64,000 nt of DNA from Undaria pinnatifida. Its lineage: Eukaryota; Sar; Phaeophyceae; Laminariales; Alariaceae. Of the stretch, positions 34,401-46,776 are shown piece by piece (position 1 is the first letter of the stretch; each line of letters opens with the position of its first letter). The DNA is taken from NCBI GenBank assembly GCA_012845835.1, contig JABAKD010000027.1, positions 2,217,189 through 2,281,188 on the forward strand, given 5' to 3'. The notes below the pieces were generated by a model that saw nothing but the letters and a program-made list of their open reading frames with translations, was not told where the DNA came from and ran no database searches. The position numbers were made by a program, and so were the translations under genes.

Positions 34401-37400
34401 GCTTTTATATATGCCGCCAGGTACCAGGTTTATATCAGTGGTATGGCCCGTCTCCACAAACTCATGCCTATACCGTTTGGCGATATTGGGCCACCCGCAT
34501 TCCTGATCGTTACCCTATTTAGGTATGTGCTTTCGTGCCGTTTCCTCAAATGTCTTCATGTTGTATCCACAAAGTATTTGCTCACTTGCACGTATGTCGT
34601 ATGACCACGCATTCTCTGTTCAACACCATGTATCCTTATTATGCCGGGCACCTCCGTGTTTTATGATGCCAATGCCAAATTCGACTCCATCATATCTCTC
34701 ATACCCATGCATGTCACGTACAACGCACGGTGTACGCGTATATTCTTGTGTGACGCTCCGGTCATGTCATATTCAGCATTAATTGCCAAGCTCCATACCC
34801 GCGAGCTGTCTATCCCCAGCCCTCATACTTCCCATGTTCCCGACCTGATGTTCATATGAAAAATACTCATCTCGTGTTGCATGATATGATGGTACATGCA
34901 TGTATGTTCGGTGGACAGCGATACCTCATCGGGTACTCCATAGTGGCCACTATGTTCGGGTCAATAGCGTAGGTCGTGCTTGTTTCTCCGGTATATATGT
35001 AGCGGAATACATATATACATACATGTCACTGTCAGGCACCCTTACCCTCAGCACATGTTGCTTCCTTCGCTTCTGCATGCAGTACGCCGTATAGTAAAAT
35101 AACCGAACAGCTTTTCATGCGCGGTTGTGCCGTCTATTGCGCGATGATCACGTGTCCTGTGCTGTCGGAATATATACAAACATGTGCATAGAGCGTTGGG
35201 ATAAGTCTTCGTGTGTACTACACATGTATCTGTGTTTGTAATACAGGCCACGGTGATCCGCGCACAGCCATCTTTTGTGCACCTGATGTGTAAGGTTTTG
35301 CACATGGTCAGCTAGCTTGCTTTTTGTGATAATACCTTCGTTATCATGAATGAGGCCATCGTGTAAATCCCAATTCCCACGGTCGTACGCTTCCTGACCT
35401 TCTCCGCGGGTTAATCAGTTTCAACATTGACCATGCCTCTCCCCGCGCCCACCTTCACATGTCCTCCTTACCGATTAGTTGACAGTTCTCCGCCCGCTAA
35501 CCCGGTGCGACCTAGACGCCATTCTTCAGTAGATAATTGCTCGCGCACCCACCCGCAGAAAACCCGGGACTCCAGACGGTCAGAACGCTGGATGGAGAAA
35601 ATAAACTACTGCAATTCCTGGTAGATTGACGTGCAATCACCAGACTGTAACGTCTTCTCCATTACGGCGTTAGATGGTCAGCTGAGGTCTCGCGCCTTTT
35701 GCGCGGGACCCCTGTGCTTCGCGAGCTCTAAAAGTTAGCTCGTGAGAGTAATGATATCATGAGGTTGCCCTCCATGTTATTGTCGTTTTTCCTGTATACC
35801 TAGACTCAAAAAAAATAATTCCGTTAATTCAACGACCTGCCTCAACCCTTCAGGCTTACGGACACTTGATGTGATGTCCTCTCGGAGCAATACAATATTT
35901 CTTATCATCATCTGTCCTCGAATTTCAACTCTTCAATCCTTCAGGCCAACACCAACAACGAATTATTTATATTTCTGCCCCAGAATTTACTAGATAGTCT
36001 TATCGTGCAATCTAGAAGGACTATGACAAAAATTAGCTCAGGTGTAAGACCAAACGAAAAGGGGAAAAGAAAGGATGATCACGTGAAGGAGTGGAGAAGG
36101 ACGAGCTGGGCTGAACGGGTAGTTGGCTGTGGTCACCTCGCGAAGAAGAGAAATCGTGTCGACGACGCCAAATATGAAGGTGTTGCCTTGACGGATCCTT
36201 TACGATATGATTATCAAAAGGAACAGGCGTGTCTATCGCGAGACCACAGCTGACAGCAGTATGAAACCGAAATAGGAAGTCGTAGATATTCTCTTACTGT
36301 TATCGAGCAAGGCTTGCTGATTTAGGTCAGCATACAAGAGGGAAAGAGAGATAGGGGGCAGGGACTGATTCTACGATAGCTTCCCCCCAAACCAGCGATT
36401 TTCTTTCATGAACGTTTCATGGCTGCTCGACACGACGGAGGGCGCTATTGATAGTCTCCATATGTTTTGTTGTTCGCAAAGGAGTATCAAACGATGACGT
36501 CGGGGTAGAAAGGGGCACCGTGTTTCAGGAGGGCCGGCCGGGAGCTGGTTTCCAAACCGGCGATTTCGTTAAAGAATAATTGAGGGGGCTACCGTAGAAC
36601 GACTTTGGAGGAAGTAGCTCAGCCATGGACACGCTACGAGGACCGGCTCTCGTGTTGGCAAGGAATACAAAGCGATATCCAAGACGTCACCCCTGACGTA
36701 ACTCCTGAGCGGAAGCTCCTATTCGCCTACGTAGGACACTTCTACAAGGCCACACGCGTGACGTGTTGCATACTTGAAGCAGAGGTAAAGACCAACCCCT
36801 AACACAGCCAATCACATCGAGTCCTAGTGCTCTTCTAAGAATCATCCTGCCCACAAATGTTGGCGCGCAGTTGTGCTATCTGGACGAATCAGCGCGGAGC
36901 GTGAATCAAGGCAGGATGCCTCCATTTTTGTTCTCGTACTGAGCAGATTCCTTGGCTCGTTATACTCTATATCGTCCTATACTGCTCCTAGGTCACACGA
37001 CAGTGCTTCCAAATCGCACTACCGATTCCGAATCCCACGAACGATTCTGAATCACACGATGGCTGAATGACAGAAATATACCTTAATTGATCAACACGGA
37101 TGGGCGGTTGGTCTGTTGCTCATACAGATGGCGCATACAATGTGGAACACTACAAGATATACCTATGTCGCTCAAAGTGGTCCATTTATATGCGATTGGT
37201 GCTGTCTAAGTGTTTCTTATCCTCAGTTTGAGGGTGGTTGCCCCGGCACGCCAACTTCATACAGGCTCATAATCGCTATGTTATGCAATCTGCACCATGC
37301 GAATAAGCGGTCGAATCGCGGTCGATTGCGACTTTTTTGCCCTATTTATTAAATAGTATGCGAGCAAGCCCGAGTTGGATCGTAAATAATTGCGAACTTT

Positions 37401-37479
37401 ATTAGGTCAACGCCTATCATTCAAACAGGAATACGCCTTGTCAACGCGGTTGGGATTTACCCGCCGTGCCATCGTTGTC
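34401..37479. other. Intergenic DNA, no recognised gene
   Basis: No frame longer than about 85 codons and none with a known motif. Composition is near the average of the window. I see no element ends or RNA genes. Confidence 0.4.
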
Positions 37480-38200
37480 GACCCGGGAGATCTTCGTTGC
37501 CGTTCCCGCGTTGTTGGAGCTGTTCAGATCCGGGGAGGTTTTGAACCGGGGACAGGGCCCTATCTCCCTCTGTGTGCAACTAAAAACTAACCCATTGATT
37601 TGTGGGCCTCTATCCTTCTGGATGGGGCGGTGTTGTGAAGTTCGAACCAATCAGCTATTAGGATTGAATTTTCCACACCGTGCGGGGCGGTGTGTGTATC
37701 CAAGAGAACATGGTTTTCATCCCCGGTTTGTCGAACCTTTAGATATATGCAACGACCTTCGAACCGGAGATGTGGCCCTATCCTCCCCAGGTTGGGCTGG
37801 CGCTACAATATATGACCCACAGCCAATCAGAGATCGGCCGGTGCCGTAGGGCTTCCACACTCAGGGGGGAGATATTAATATATGTCACAAAGTTGCTGCA
37901 TGTCGCCGTTAATTTATTTCACGGCTTTGGTGCACCCACACTAAAAAATCACTTGTTCTTGTCACGAAGTTGTTGTATGTCGTCGGTAATTTGTGTCACG
38001 TTTTTGGAGAACCCAATCTAACAACTGGCCTATCCTGGTATAACCCTTGCCCCTCCTTGGGTTGCCGGGGTCATCGTAAATGCATGTGTGGATGGATTCC
38101 GATCCGGGATGGAGCGTTATCGTCCCCAGCTGACGTTAATTTATGGACGAGCTCCGACCAATGAGCGATCAGCGATCAGACAGAAAGGCCGATGTCACAC
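37480..38200 (-). repeat. Three diverged tRNA-like repeat units
   Basis: Read on the minus strand, three segments ending near 37520, 37760 and 38095 share a pattern: a D-arm-like stretch (gtcagctggggacgataacg in the rightmost, ccagcccaacctggggagga in the middle) followed about 20 bases later by a B-box-like string (ggatcggaatcc, ggttcgaagg, ggttcaaaacc). Plus-strand neighbours ccaatgagcgatc and ccaatcagagatc also match. There is no room for an anticodon arm between the boxes, so they look like degenerate tRNA-derived SINE pieces and not tRNA genes. Confidence 0.45.
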
Positions 38201-40715
38201 AGTTTTGTCTAAACCTCGAGCCTGAAATTCTAGACTGCCAAAGTACATTGTGACCATACTAAGCGCACTGAATGCTATCGCGAACTACTGTATCTACAAG
38301 AAGTGAGTCATTTACAGCAACTAGCAGCCTAATTTAAATAGCATCCGAGAAGTTGAATGACAAAGGCAGCAACACTATGTTTCGCGCCTGGAACACTGCT
38401 AGCGCAACTTTCCACGATGATACACACACAGACGGTTGGTCTGGCGGCTCGGTTCCAAATACTATCATACATGGCAACAGGAGCTCGCTTTGTGCGCGCC
38501 TCTTATTGGCTACACAGAGACTATGCAGCCGATACGTGCAGTCGCCTTGCTGGCCCCGGATACTTAGTTGAGACAGAACATCAAAATAGAAGCAATCTTT
38601 ACGTCTCTTCGTGGCCAGATTTGAACATCAGACTGCGTGGACACGAATTTATTCGATCGAAACCTGATGAAGCTGGCAATCGGAATAACGTAAGAAACTG
38701 CGGTAGTAGTAGGTAGTCCATTGATGGTCTATATCGAATTCTTGGTATCACTCTACATACTGTACGGCTAGACTGTTTGTGTGGTAACATATATCACTCT
38801 CTATCGAATACTGAATCGGACAAGTCGAAGTGCTGCCCTGCCCTACGCCACAGCACGGGGTACTGGTATATCGCCGGCGCGCATGAAGAGCCCTTGTACG
38901 TATCGAATACATTTCAAGACTACGGACAGTATAGCGCCAAGCGCTATGGTATCAGCATTGTTGTGTTAGCGTACCAGTACCAATCACTCATGATGCATTG
39001 GTTGGTGTTGTTGCGCATCATAGCACTGAGTGCTGCGATCTCAGGACGGACCACGAAAATTGCTGATCGAAACAAACCAATGCTGATATGTCAGCTTTGA
39101 ACGGCTCGTCGATTAGATCAAACGTACTACTGCCGTAATTTTTAGAACATCTACATCTGACACATACCATGTAGCGGAAGTAAGTCCTCCATTCGCGAAA
39201 ATCATCAAAAAAAGGTGAAACAGGAACTCATCGTACGTATGTATTGGTCCCAACTGGTACATACGTTTCAAGGCTCGCGGCTGTAACCGACTAGACCACA
39301 TGCAACCCAGGGGACTAAAACAATGCACGAAACCGAACATTTGAAAGCAATACACTGAAAATAAGGGAGAAACAAGGAAGTAACGAGCACTTGCGAATAA
39401 CGTTCTTCGTGAAGACATTTGTTCAAAAAGCCCTCGGAGGTAGAATTTGCGGTATTTTCTGAAATGGCCGAAACAGTACGTGAGCGAAAGATGGTTTTGA
39501 AAAACAATTGGGGTATTTTCTGGATCTCCGTTTCATTAGCCTACAACACACCGGGCATTTGCCCGACGCGGCCCTGATCACTGATCACAGACCATCGTCT
39601 TTGCCAGGAGCGCACCACTGGCTGCCCGCTGCATGCCGTATCGACACAGTAAAAAAACCACTGCGAGTACACAGACTTCAGAGGTGTAGCTAGAGTATGA
39701 CACGAAGGAGTGGCGTTGGGGTATGCCAGCGGCAGGCACCCCACGGCCCACTTCTACGGCGGGGGACTCTCGGCCCCGCCTGATGCCGGGGTAAATATGT
39801 CGTTCCGAAAAGCTTCTCGACCTCGTGCTCGTGCCGGTGTCGTAGGCAGTGACAACAGGTCAGGTCGTGTATCCTTTCAATTCCACCATACCGTGATAGC
39901 AGTAGCAGCAGAAGCAGTAGCGGCGGTTGCGGCGCGGTGTTAGGCCAACGTGGTGTATGTGCCAAGCGCCGTGTGTGCTCGGAGCAGAGCACGCCGGCGC
40001 GGTGGCGACATACGCTGAGCGCAGCAGCGAGTTTCAGAAGCACGACACGAGAAAAGTGCGAGGCCTGTCTCAAAATGGAAGAAAATAAAACTAGAAAGAG
40101 CTCTTCTTGCTGTTGCCAGTGCTGGTGCCGGCGCTGCTCGTTTTGTTGCTGACAAGGATGCTGCCCCTGGCTGACGTTAGCTTGGCTGCCGTTAGCTGGG
40201 CTGCCGTTAGCTGGGCTGCCGCTTGCTGAGTTGCCGTTATCTGGGCTGCCGGCTGCTGAGCGGCTGCTGCTTGCTGGGGTAAGAATGCGGCGGCGGCACT
40301 GCGGTGAACTCTGCCGCCGCCGCCGTTGCTTTGGCTCTCATCGCTACTCGTACGCTGTTTATTTTAGTATTTTATTTCTGCTTTTTTCTTTTTAGTTTTT
40401 GCCCCGCTGCTGTGCATGCTAAACCCGCCCCCCAATTTTGGAGGCGTCCCCTCCTGTATTTTGTTAACTCCCAAGGAAAACACCTCAAAAACTGGGGCTA
40501 GGCACTTGTTCAGTATGTACTGGCAGTAGTAGTAGTCTACTGCCAATAATAATCTAATGTTGGACCCGGTCGTTTATTCGCCAGTAGTTTGTATCTCACG
40601 TACGTCCAATAAACACTCCATACTATAGAACGGAGACCCAACAAATGCGTTTCGTGCAAAGATAGGAGAATAGTAAAGAGGAGAGGAGAGGAGAAGAGAG
40701 GAGAGGAGAGGAAAG
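38201..40715. other. Intergenic DNA with a 16-17 bp minisatellite
   Basis: At 40166-40260 a unit of about 17 bp (gctgccgttagctgggctgc) is repeated about six times with drift. A patch at 38828-38900 (gaagtgctgccctgccctac, later agcccttgtacgta) is repeated inverted at 48110-48180. The purine run at 40677-40715 (gaggagaggagaggagaaga) precedes the next candidate gene. No gene could be supported. Confidence 0.4.
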
Positions 40716-41171
40716 ATGAGAGACAAAGAGCCCACCGGCACGATGGACGAAGCCACCCCAGCCATTGGTGCCACGGGCTCTGCCGGTGCTGCTGGTTTTG
40801 GTGCTGGTGCTGAGTCTAAGGTTGAAGGTTTGGGGTTGACGCCCTGCGATCGAGTGGCCTCAAGGAAGCAGCTCGAATCCAAACTTCACGCTGACAACGA
40901 GGCCAGGCTGAAGGCGGCAAAGGACAAGAAGGCGAAGCCCTTGGTAGCCCACGCATACGTCTGGAAGTACCTCCAAACCTACGTTCAGGCGCAACTCCAA
41001 TGCTATGCGACCTTCAATATGTGCTTGGAGCAAGAGCAACTCGGTCGGGCAGCTGTGTCGTACAAGGGGTCACCCACGAACCTGAAGACGAACGTCGATA
41101 CCAAGTACCCATGGCACCAGGAAGCGCACGCCAACGTCATGAGGGAGAAGGAGAAAAACATAGTCGGATGA
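40716..41171 (+). CDS. Hypothetical protein, 151 residues
   Basis: An uninterrupted frame from ATG (context gaaagATGAGAGAC) to TGA. The first 45 residues are glycine/alanine-rich and low complexity (GATGSAGAAGFGAGAE). The rest is charged and helical: SRKQLESKLHADNEARLKAA, KDKKAKPLVAHAYVWKYLQT, then YVQAQLQCYATFNMCLEQEQ and a basic tail. No signal peptide or membrane segment. A GA-rich tract lies directly upstream. I do not recognise the family; it could be a small host gene, one exon, or the N-terminal part of a transposon protein, since another frame stays open downstream to 41404. Composition is more protein-like than in neighbouring frames. Confidence 0.4.
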   Translation: MRDKEPTGTMDEATPAIGATGSAGAAGFGAGAESKVEGLGLTPCDRVASRKQLESKLHADNEARLKAAKDKKAKPLVAHAYVWKYLQTYVQAQLQCYATFNMCLEQEQLGRAAVSYKGSPTNLKTNVDTKYPWHQEAHANVMREKEKNIVG

Positions 41172-41617
41172 CGGGTGGGTCGATGGGGGGGAGCAGGTCG
41201 ACTGGGGCGGGCGGGTCGATCTACGCGGGCGCATCCGCCGGTGATACCACGCTGGCTGCTCCGGTGCAGCAGACGTCAGGCATTTTTCAGCGGAAGCACC
41301 TCTTCGTGACACCTAGACCAAGTGCGATGGATGGTGATGGTCGCGATACCTTTCTCGGTAAGCTTGCGCGGTGTACATACACGTCCCACGACTTTTGCCT
41401 TTGACTATCGTGGTTGCTGCAAGTATCAGTTATTTGTGCTGTATACGTACACATACGAGCACGAACTTGTCGCGTCTCGTACCTTGTAATTATCGTGTTT
41501 GCCGCAACTGTCCGTATTCTGTATCCTGTATCTTGTACGTTTTCGGATCTCTCGTGCAGACCGCACTGCTGCACTGATTTCCGACATGGCCGGAAACATA
41601 ATCACAGTAATATATTG

Positions 41618-41689
41618 ATCGGATTAGTATAGTGGTCAGTGCACCACATTGTGGCTGTGGAGACACGAGTTCGAATCTCGGATTGGACT
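41618..41689 (+). tRNA. tRNA-His(GTG)-like gene, imperfect acceptor stem
   Basis: A-box-like tagtatagtggtcagtgc, anticodon arm ccaca-ttgtggc-tgtgg with the anticodon GTG in a perfect 5-bp stem, and a T-arm gag-ttcgaat-ctc with a matching B box. Spacing and total length (about 72 nt) fit a tRNA, and the loop ttgtggc is the usual histidine loop. The acceptor stem (atcggat against attggac) pairs at only about five of seven positions and the outer T-stem pair is mismatched, so it may be a pseudogene or a tRNA-derived repeat. Confidence 0.6.
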
Positions 41690-41726
41690 CCATGTTAACA
41701 AACGGCGGTCTTCAGCCGTGAGGTCT

Positions 41727-41765
41727 AGATTCATCGGGTGAGTCTAGATTCATCGGGTGAGACAA
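41727..41765 (+). repeat. Tandem duplication of a 19-bp unit
   Basis: The string tctagattcatcgggtgag occurs twice in direct succession just downstream of the tRNA-like sequence. Confidence 0.9.
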
Positions 41766-43371
41766 ACATATACAGGCGATACAGGCCCAGACTACAGAAG
41801 AACACAGATGCACAACTTACAATGACTGACCTTTAGCGGTCCGCCCAAGGACGGATAAGCGTTCGCCAGAATCTCAGGGAGGCCAGGTGGCTTCGAGTGC
41901 ACAGATGTACAAGTTTGGTGTCTCTCAGAGAGGAAAGCATAAACGATAAGTGATTGACTATCTCTGGGGCCGAAGGTCTCCGGGGCCGAAGGGCTGTGGT
42001 CTGGAGAAGTGTAAGGGTCTTCGTTGGTGTTCAGGTTGTGGGCCACAGCGCACTACAAAGAACCATGAGGGGGCTGCATCAAACGCGTCACCTGTTGTCA
42101 CGAAAAATCTGCATACTGTAATCGTGAAGCTTGTAACTGTTACACACGATTCGTAACAACGTATACATTGTATGCTCCAAACGGGTGTTACGTTTCCAAT
42201 CAGAGTGATACAACAGGTATACCTTACACGTTCTACTACAACAGCAGTACTTACAACTTAGAACAACACATCCATGTATTTCCACCACATATTGCATTCT
42301 AACACGTGCGTAATACGGTATTTCCTCACTACCGGTTTCTGCATTTCGTGTACCGCACTAACCCGAGATCACTGCTGAGGTTGACAACCAGCTATTCTGG
42401 AAGTAGCCCGCATTGGGTAAGACAACCAAACTGCAACGTACCATGTCGCATGTGGCATCATCTCTCGTGCATACCCGAAACATCATACTACTAGTACTAA
42501 CTATACCCCTACACTCGTCAACCGTCACCAATTTTTCTGTAAAACCGTATGACGTATATCGCACCAGGAATCTAATTAGGAAAATACACGGCACACAACC
42601 AAGTCAAACACTATGTTTCGGAGATGGCGAATTGGTGCTCAATTCCTTCCCTCTTTATGGCGTGAGGGGAAATGGTTGATTGAAAATGAACCAAAGTACC
42701 AAACTGCTGTTGTACATACGACAGACAGAAAATACGACACTCACAATCAAGCGCTAGCCACTGCTGATATTATTGATTTTCAACCCGTCAAGTATCCTGC
42801 ACCCTGTGCTAGTAACCGGTTGATCAGCAGAGTTATCATACCACGAGCAATCACAGTTGTTGGTGGTTGGGGGGAGACGGGCTGAGGGACAGGCACAAAT
42901 ATTTATCCTGCGCGTCCCTCTGCCTAAGTTACTCTGCCCTTTGCTATGATTTAACCAAATAAACAAAGTCTTAACAGCAAATAATGCGAAAATGATCGTC
43001 TCAGCCTCAAAGAATAACATGTCATCGCTACGTCGGTCAAATACCGCTGCCGTATAGTTAGCTGTATCATATACTGCGACAGGTCATTGATTTATTTCAC
43101 ACAGCGGAGGTCCACTACTTGCTGTATTACTCTAGAATGAAGGCGAAAACACAGACGGAAAGAAACCTACATGACATGACCTTATTGTATTTTTAGTCTG
43201 GTGCAAACCGTGGGAAGGACTCTCCGCCTGGGCGTCCGTGCCTCCCACGCCCAGCGTCCTCCATCACAACCAGCCACCTTGTGCCGGTCCCAGAACGAGG
43301 CCACATGCCAATGGGCTCAGAAGCCGCCGCTCCCATGGAACGCGACAGATATGGCTCGTAGTTTACCTTTA
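41766..43371. other. Intergenic DNA, no recognised gene
   Basis: No motif-bearing frame, tRNA or element end was found. Further exons of the minus-strand candidate gene to the right may lie here but could not be identified. Confidence 0.35.
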
Positions 43372-43905
43372 CAACCAAACCGTCGAGCCATTCCTTCTCT
43401 CCCGTTTCAAACTCCACCATATGTTCGCCTGCATCAACCACCATGCCTTCTCTCTTCGTCTCAAACTGCTGCTGCTGCCCCTGCGGCTACTGCTGTGCAG
43501 TGCTCTCGCTCCCAGTCTCAGGCAGTGCGATGGCGAGCTGTGACTCTGACGTGGCCACGCCCGCTCTCCTTTCTTGTATCTGACTTTGCTGCGAAATATC
43601 TCGCATTTGCTCCTCCTGGCGTGAAGAAAAGCTATAGAGCTCGAAGAGAAGTTGTGAGTACTCGCGAATGATGAGTTTGGTTTCCTCAATTCGACCTTTG
43701 ACTGGGTATAACGCATCCCAACCGGCGGAGATCTGATCGATGGTTCGAAAACCGTAATAGGAACCACCCTCGATTTCTTTCTCCGTTGGCCCCTTCTTGC
43801 GAGCAGCTCTTCTAGCTCCCGCATCTTGGCCCGCTGAGAGCTCCCCGCTCTCTCTGCCAACGCTTTCACGTCCATAACGCTCTTTTTTACGTCGTCCTCA
43901 GGCAT
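43372..43905 (-). CDS. Candidate two-exon start of an unknown minus-strand gene
   Basis: On the minus strand an ATG at 43905 opens MPEDDVKKSVMDVKALAERA, GSSQRAKMRELEELLARRGQ and RRKKSR, an acidic then basic, coiled-coil-like start ending near a possible donor at 43766 (cgagg|gtggtt). A second segment reads QQQQFETKREGMVVDAGEHM and VEFETGEKEWLDGLVVK, ending at a strong donor (taaag|gtaaac, 43372) and preceded by a possible acceptor in cagcag near 43490. The intervening frame stays open but has low-complexity serine/arginine sequence, which suggests an intron. No known domain. The exon model is inferred by eye and the continuation to the left was not found. Confidence 0.35.
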
Positions 43906-45095
43906 GGTTCAAATAAAGCACCCAGCTCGCTCCCTTTCACAGGGAGCGCTGTGTTTGTGATATCACCAGCTAACGCTATTCCGCATAAGAGGCCACGTCA
44001 CCCAACACTCTTTGCTTCGAACAGGGATAGTACCGCGTACGGTACGCGACAACTATCATGTTTGTTGATCCCTACGAAGCGTAGACGGCTTACCCGTTGA
44101 GCGAACAGTGGTGGGGTAATGAAGTCACCGGTATGAAGACAGGTAAAATACTATATACTCCGTATATATTACGTAGCTCCTAGCCAAGGCACATCGTGGA
44201 GAGAAGAAGACTTACTCCGGAGAAGAAGAACAACAAGAAATGACGGCGAAATAGCCAGAAGATTCCCACCGTTTCAAAATCCCCCCAACATGTCGCCAAC
44301 CTATAACTGGAAACCCCTACAATACTCAACCGCTCTCAGATATCCGTATCATACCGAAGCATACAATCAACATGTACCCTTACTTTATTTGAACAGGCAG
44401 CAGCGAACTCTGTCAACTCGTTATACACAAAATTAATTATTTTTCGCTATTCGACAAACAGCAAGGTGCCTCTTAACGACTATCTGTCTCCAGAGTTAAT
44501 GTGAGGCTTACGTTGCGGCTGTTGTTACTGTTGTATGTGATACCTGACACCGCTCTACTGCTATTGCAACCGCTACTTTATAGGAATCTTTTGCTACACC
44601 CTTTCCTGGATGGCCTATTTTTCGCTGTTGCGACGGGTACAGTAATCAACGGCTAGCAATCAATGAACAGGAAAACAGGGTTGAAATATTGCATTATGTA
44701 TATAAAGCATTGCTTGTAGCGATAGACACTAGACAGCAATAGGAACAACATACACGTTTCAGGTATGCTTATGTAACAGGTATAATATACTTAATATCAA
44801 AATTAAAATATGATTTATTTATGTACATGTACGTAGGCGAACATACGGCTGCGAATACAGCATACCACCACACATGAGCTTGTCGCAACCCGTGTGGCAT
44901 TTTCGTTTTTTTCCGCAGTATCCATGGTATGTTCTTTATCAATTACCCTCAAAATAATCGGCAGTCCCCACCCGCCTCACAGTATATATGAGCAGCCATA
45001 GCCACACGGCTGTATCCTGTATACCGTATACAACGCCGTGAACCACGACAAATCCTTGCTCCTGTTGCCCCTACTTCCGGGTGCCAAACTAAGCA
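43906..45095. other. Left flank of the hAT pseudogene, nothing recognised
   Basis: Should contain the 5' part and left end of the hAT element, but no tagggctgggca-like terminus and no BED zinc finger were found. AT-rich blocks lie at 44410-44460 and 44790-44830. Confidence 0.4.
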
Positions 45096-46776
45096 GGTGC
45101 TCGAAGACGTCAACTTCCGAATCATGGCGAGTGCTATTCGACACGGTGCCAGCGTTGCTTCGAAAAGAGGCTGCATCGACATCATGCGCAACGTCAGGGG
45201 CGTCATGATCGCAATCTTCACCGCTCTGCTGAAAGGCGAATATATCTGCATCACCACGGACGGCTGGACCTCCTGCGCCAGCGATACGTACATGTCGCTG
45301 ACACTCAGCATGGTCACCAAGGAATGCAAGTTCGCCACTGTCTCGATTGACTGCAGCTAGTAAGTGATGACAACGACAGGTGAAGCTCCTGCTGACGGTA
45401 TGCTAGCCACAGTGGCGACGCATTCCTTGCTGGGCTAGGTCAACACGTTTACAACCGACTGCGAGCATTTCATGGTCAGGGCGGGGCGCATTCTGGAAGC
45501 AAAAAAGCCAGTCCTTTGTTTTCATCAGCTGCTGCAATCATCGCCTGGAAAAGACGATGTATATTGCGTTCAACGGGCCGGGGGTAAAAACGGTAATGGC
45601 CTTGTCCCGTGGCTTGCTACCGCGCTACCTTAGTCAAGCAAGATGGTCGACGGCCTCGAGCTATTTGCCACCACATATCTCGAAGGCGCTGGGAGAAAAA
45701 ATGTGATTCAAGACGTGTCAGCTAGGTGGTGGTTCACCTTCAGCATGGTGGCGCGCCTGTTAGAGCTGAGGCGCGCATTCGAGAAGCAAGAGCAGGGAGG
45801 AAAATTCGCGCCCATGCTGACGACGGCAACCTGGGCCGTCCTTGAGCTGATGCCCCCATCCTGGAGCCGTTCATGACCGCGAAAAAGCTGCTGGAGGGTG
45901 CTAAGTACGTGACCGGTAGCTTGTTTATCCCCTGAATTTTCCACCTTCGTAACGAGCTCAACGATGCAATCGACGACCTGCAGGGTTCTTCGGGTCCTGA
46001 TGATGATGACGATGCCGACCTCAACTCTGCATGGGTGGCGGTGCCGCCGTGCGTGACGGCGCTCAACAAGGATTTCTTCAGTCGGTGGGGTGAGGAAGCC
46101 GACCTCCCCAATTACACGGAAGGGATCAGAAGGCAATCCAGCGGGTTCAAGTTGGTGCAGGTGCTGGCAACCGCTTTCAATCCACGCACAAAACCTTTGA
46201 GCGGGATTGACGACTACGTTAAGCGCATGGTGTGGATCTCGTGCAGGATGAGGCTTTGAACATCGCTGTTGCAAAATTTCATGAGGCAAACGCCGCGGTG
46301 CTTACGTCACGGCGCTCGTCACGGGCAGAGATTGCTCCCCTGCCCGCCGCGGGGGGTGGCTCTAGATAGCTCGCGTGTCACCGTGGCGGCTTCATGGCGG
46401 CTCTTCAGTTGGCGGGGTGCGCTGGGGGTTTGGTTGCCGGGGGGGTCGACAGTTCGACCAGCAATCTCATTGCCGACTCGGTGCAACTGGAGGTAGCGTC
46501 CTTCCAAAGGTGCGATATCCTCGTGATGTACCGCGAAGACAGCGACGGCGACAAGACGTTCCTCGACCCCTTGGTCTGGTGGCGGCTGAAGAACGCTGAT
46601 TTCCTGCACTTGGCTATCCTCGCCCGCCGTGTGCTCGACATCCCAGCAACGCGGAATCAGAGCGCCTGTTCTCCTGCGCCGGCAACATCGTGACGAAGAA
46701 CCTCGACGCCTTGTCCCCCGATAACGTCGATCTGATTGTTCTCCTGCGCCATTCATGGACGACGGTGGAGCAGTGA
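45096..46776 (+). pseudogene. hAT-family transposase, multiply disrupted
   Basis: Segments in order: ICITTDGWTSCASDTYMSLT (the first catalytic Asp block of hAT RNase H-like core), SIDCS followed by a stop at 45358-45360, NTFTTDCEHFMVRAGRILEA (second acid region), DVSARWWFTFSMVARLLELR (normally D-x-x-TRWNS-T-xM-xRLLELR), VTALNKDFFSRWGEE, VLATAFNPRTK, then the C-terminal dimerisation part FLDPLVWWRLKNADFLHLAI, LARRVLDIPAT and, after a frameshift near 46660, ERLFSCAGNIVTKN and LDALSPDNVDLIVLLRHSW up to TGA. At least four stops or frameshifts interrupt it. The N-terminal zinc finger was not found. It is an immobile relic. Confidence 0.85.
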
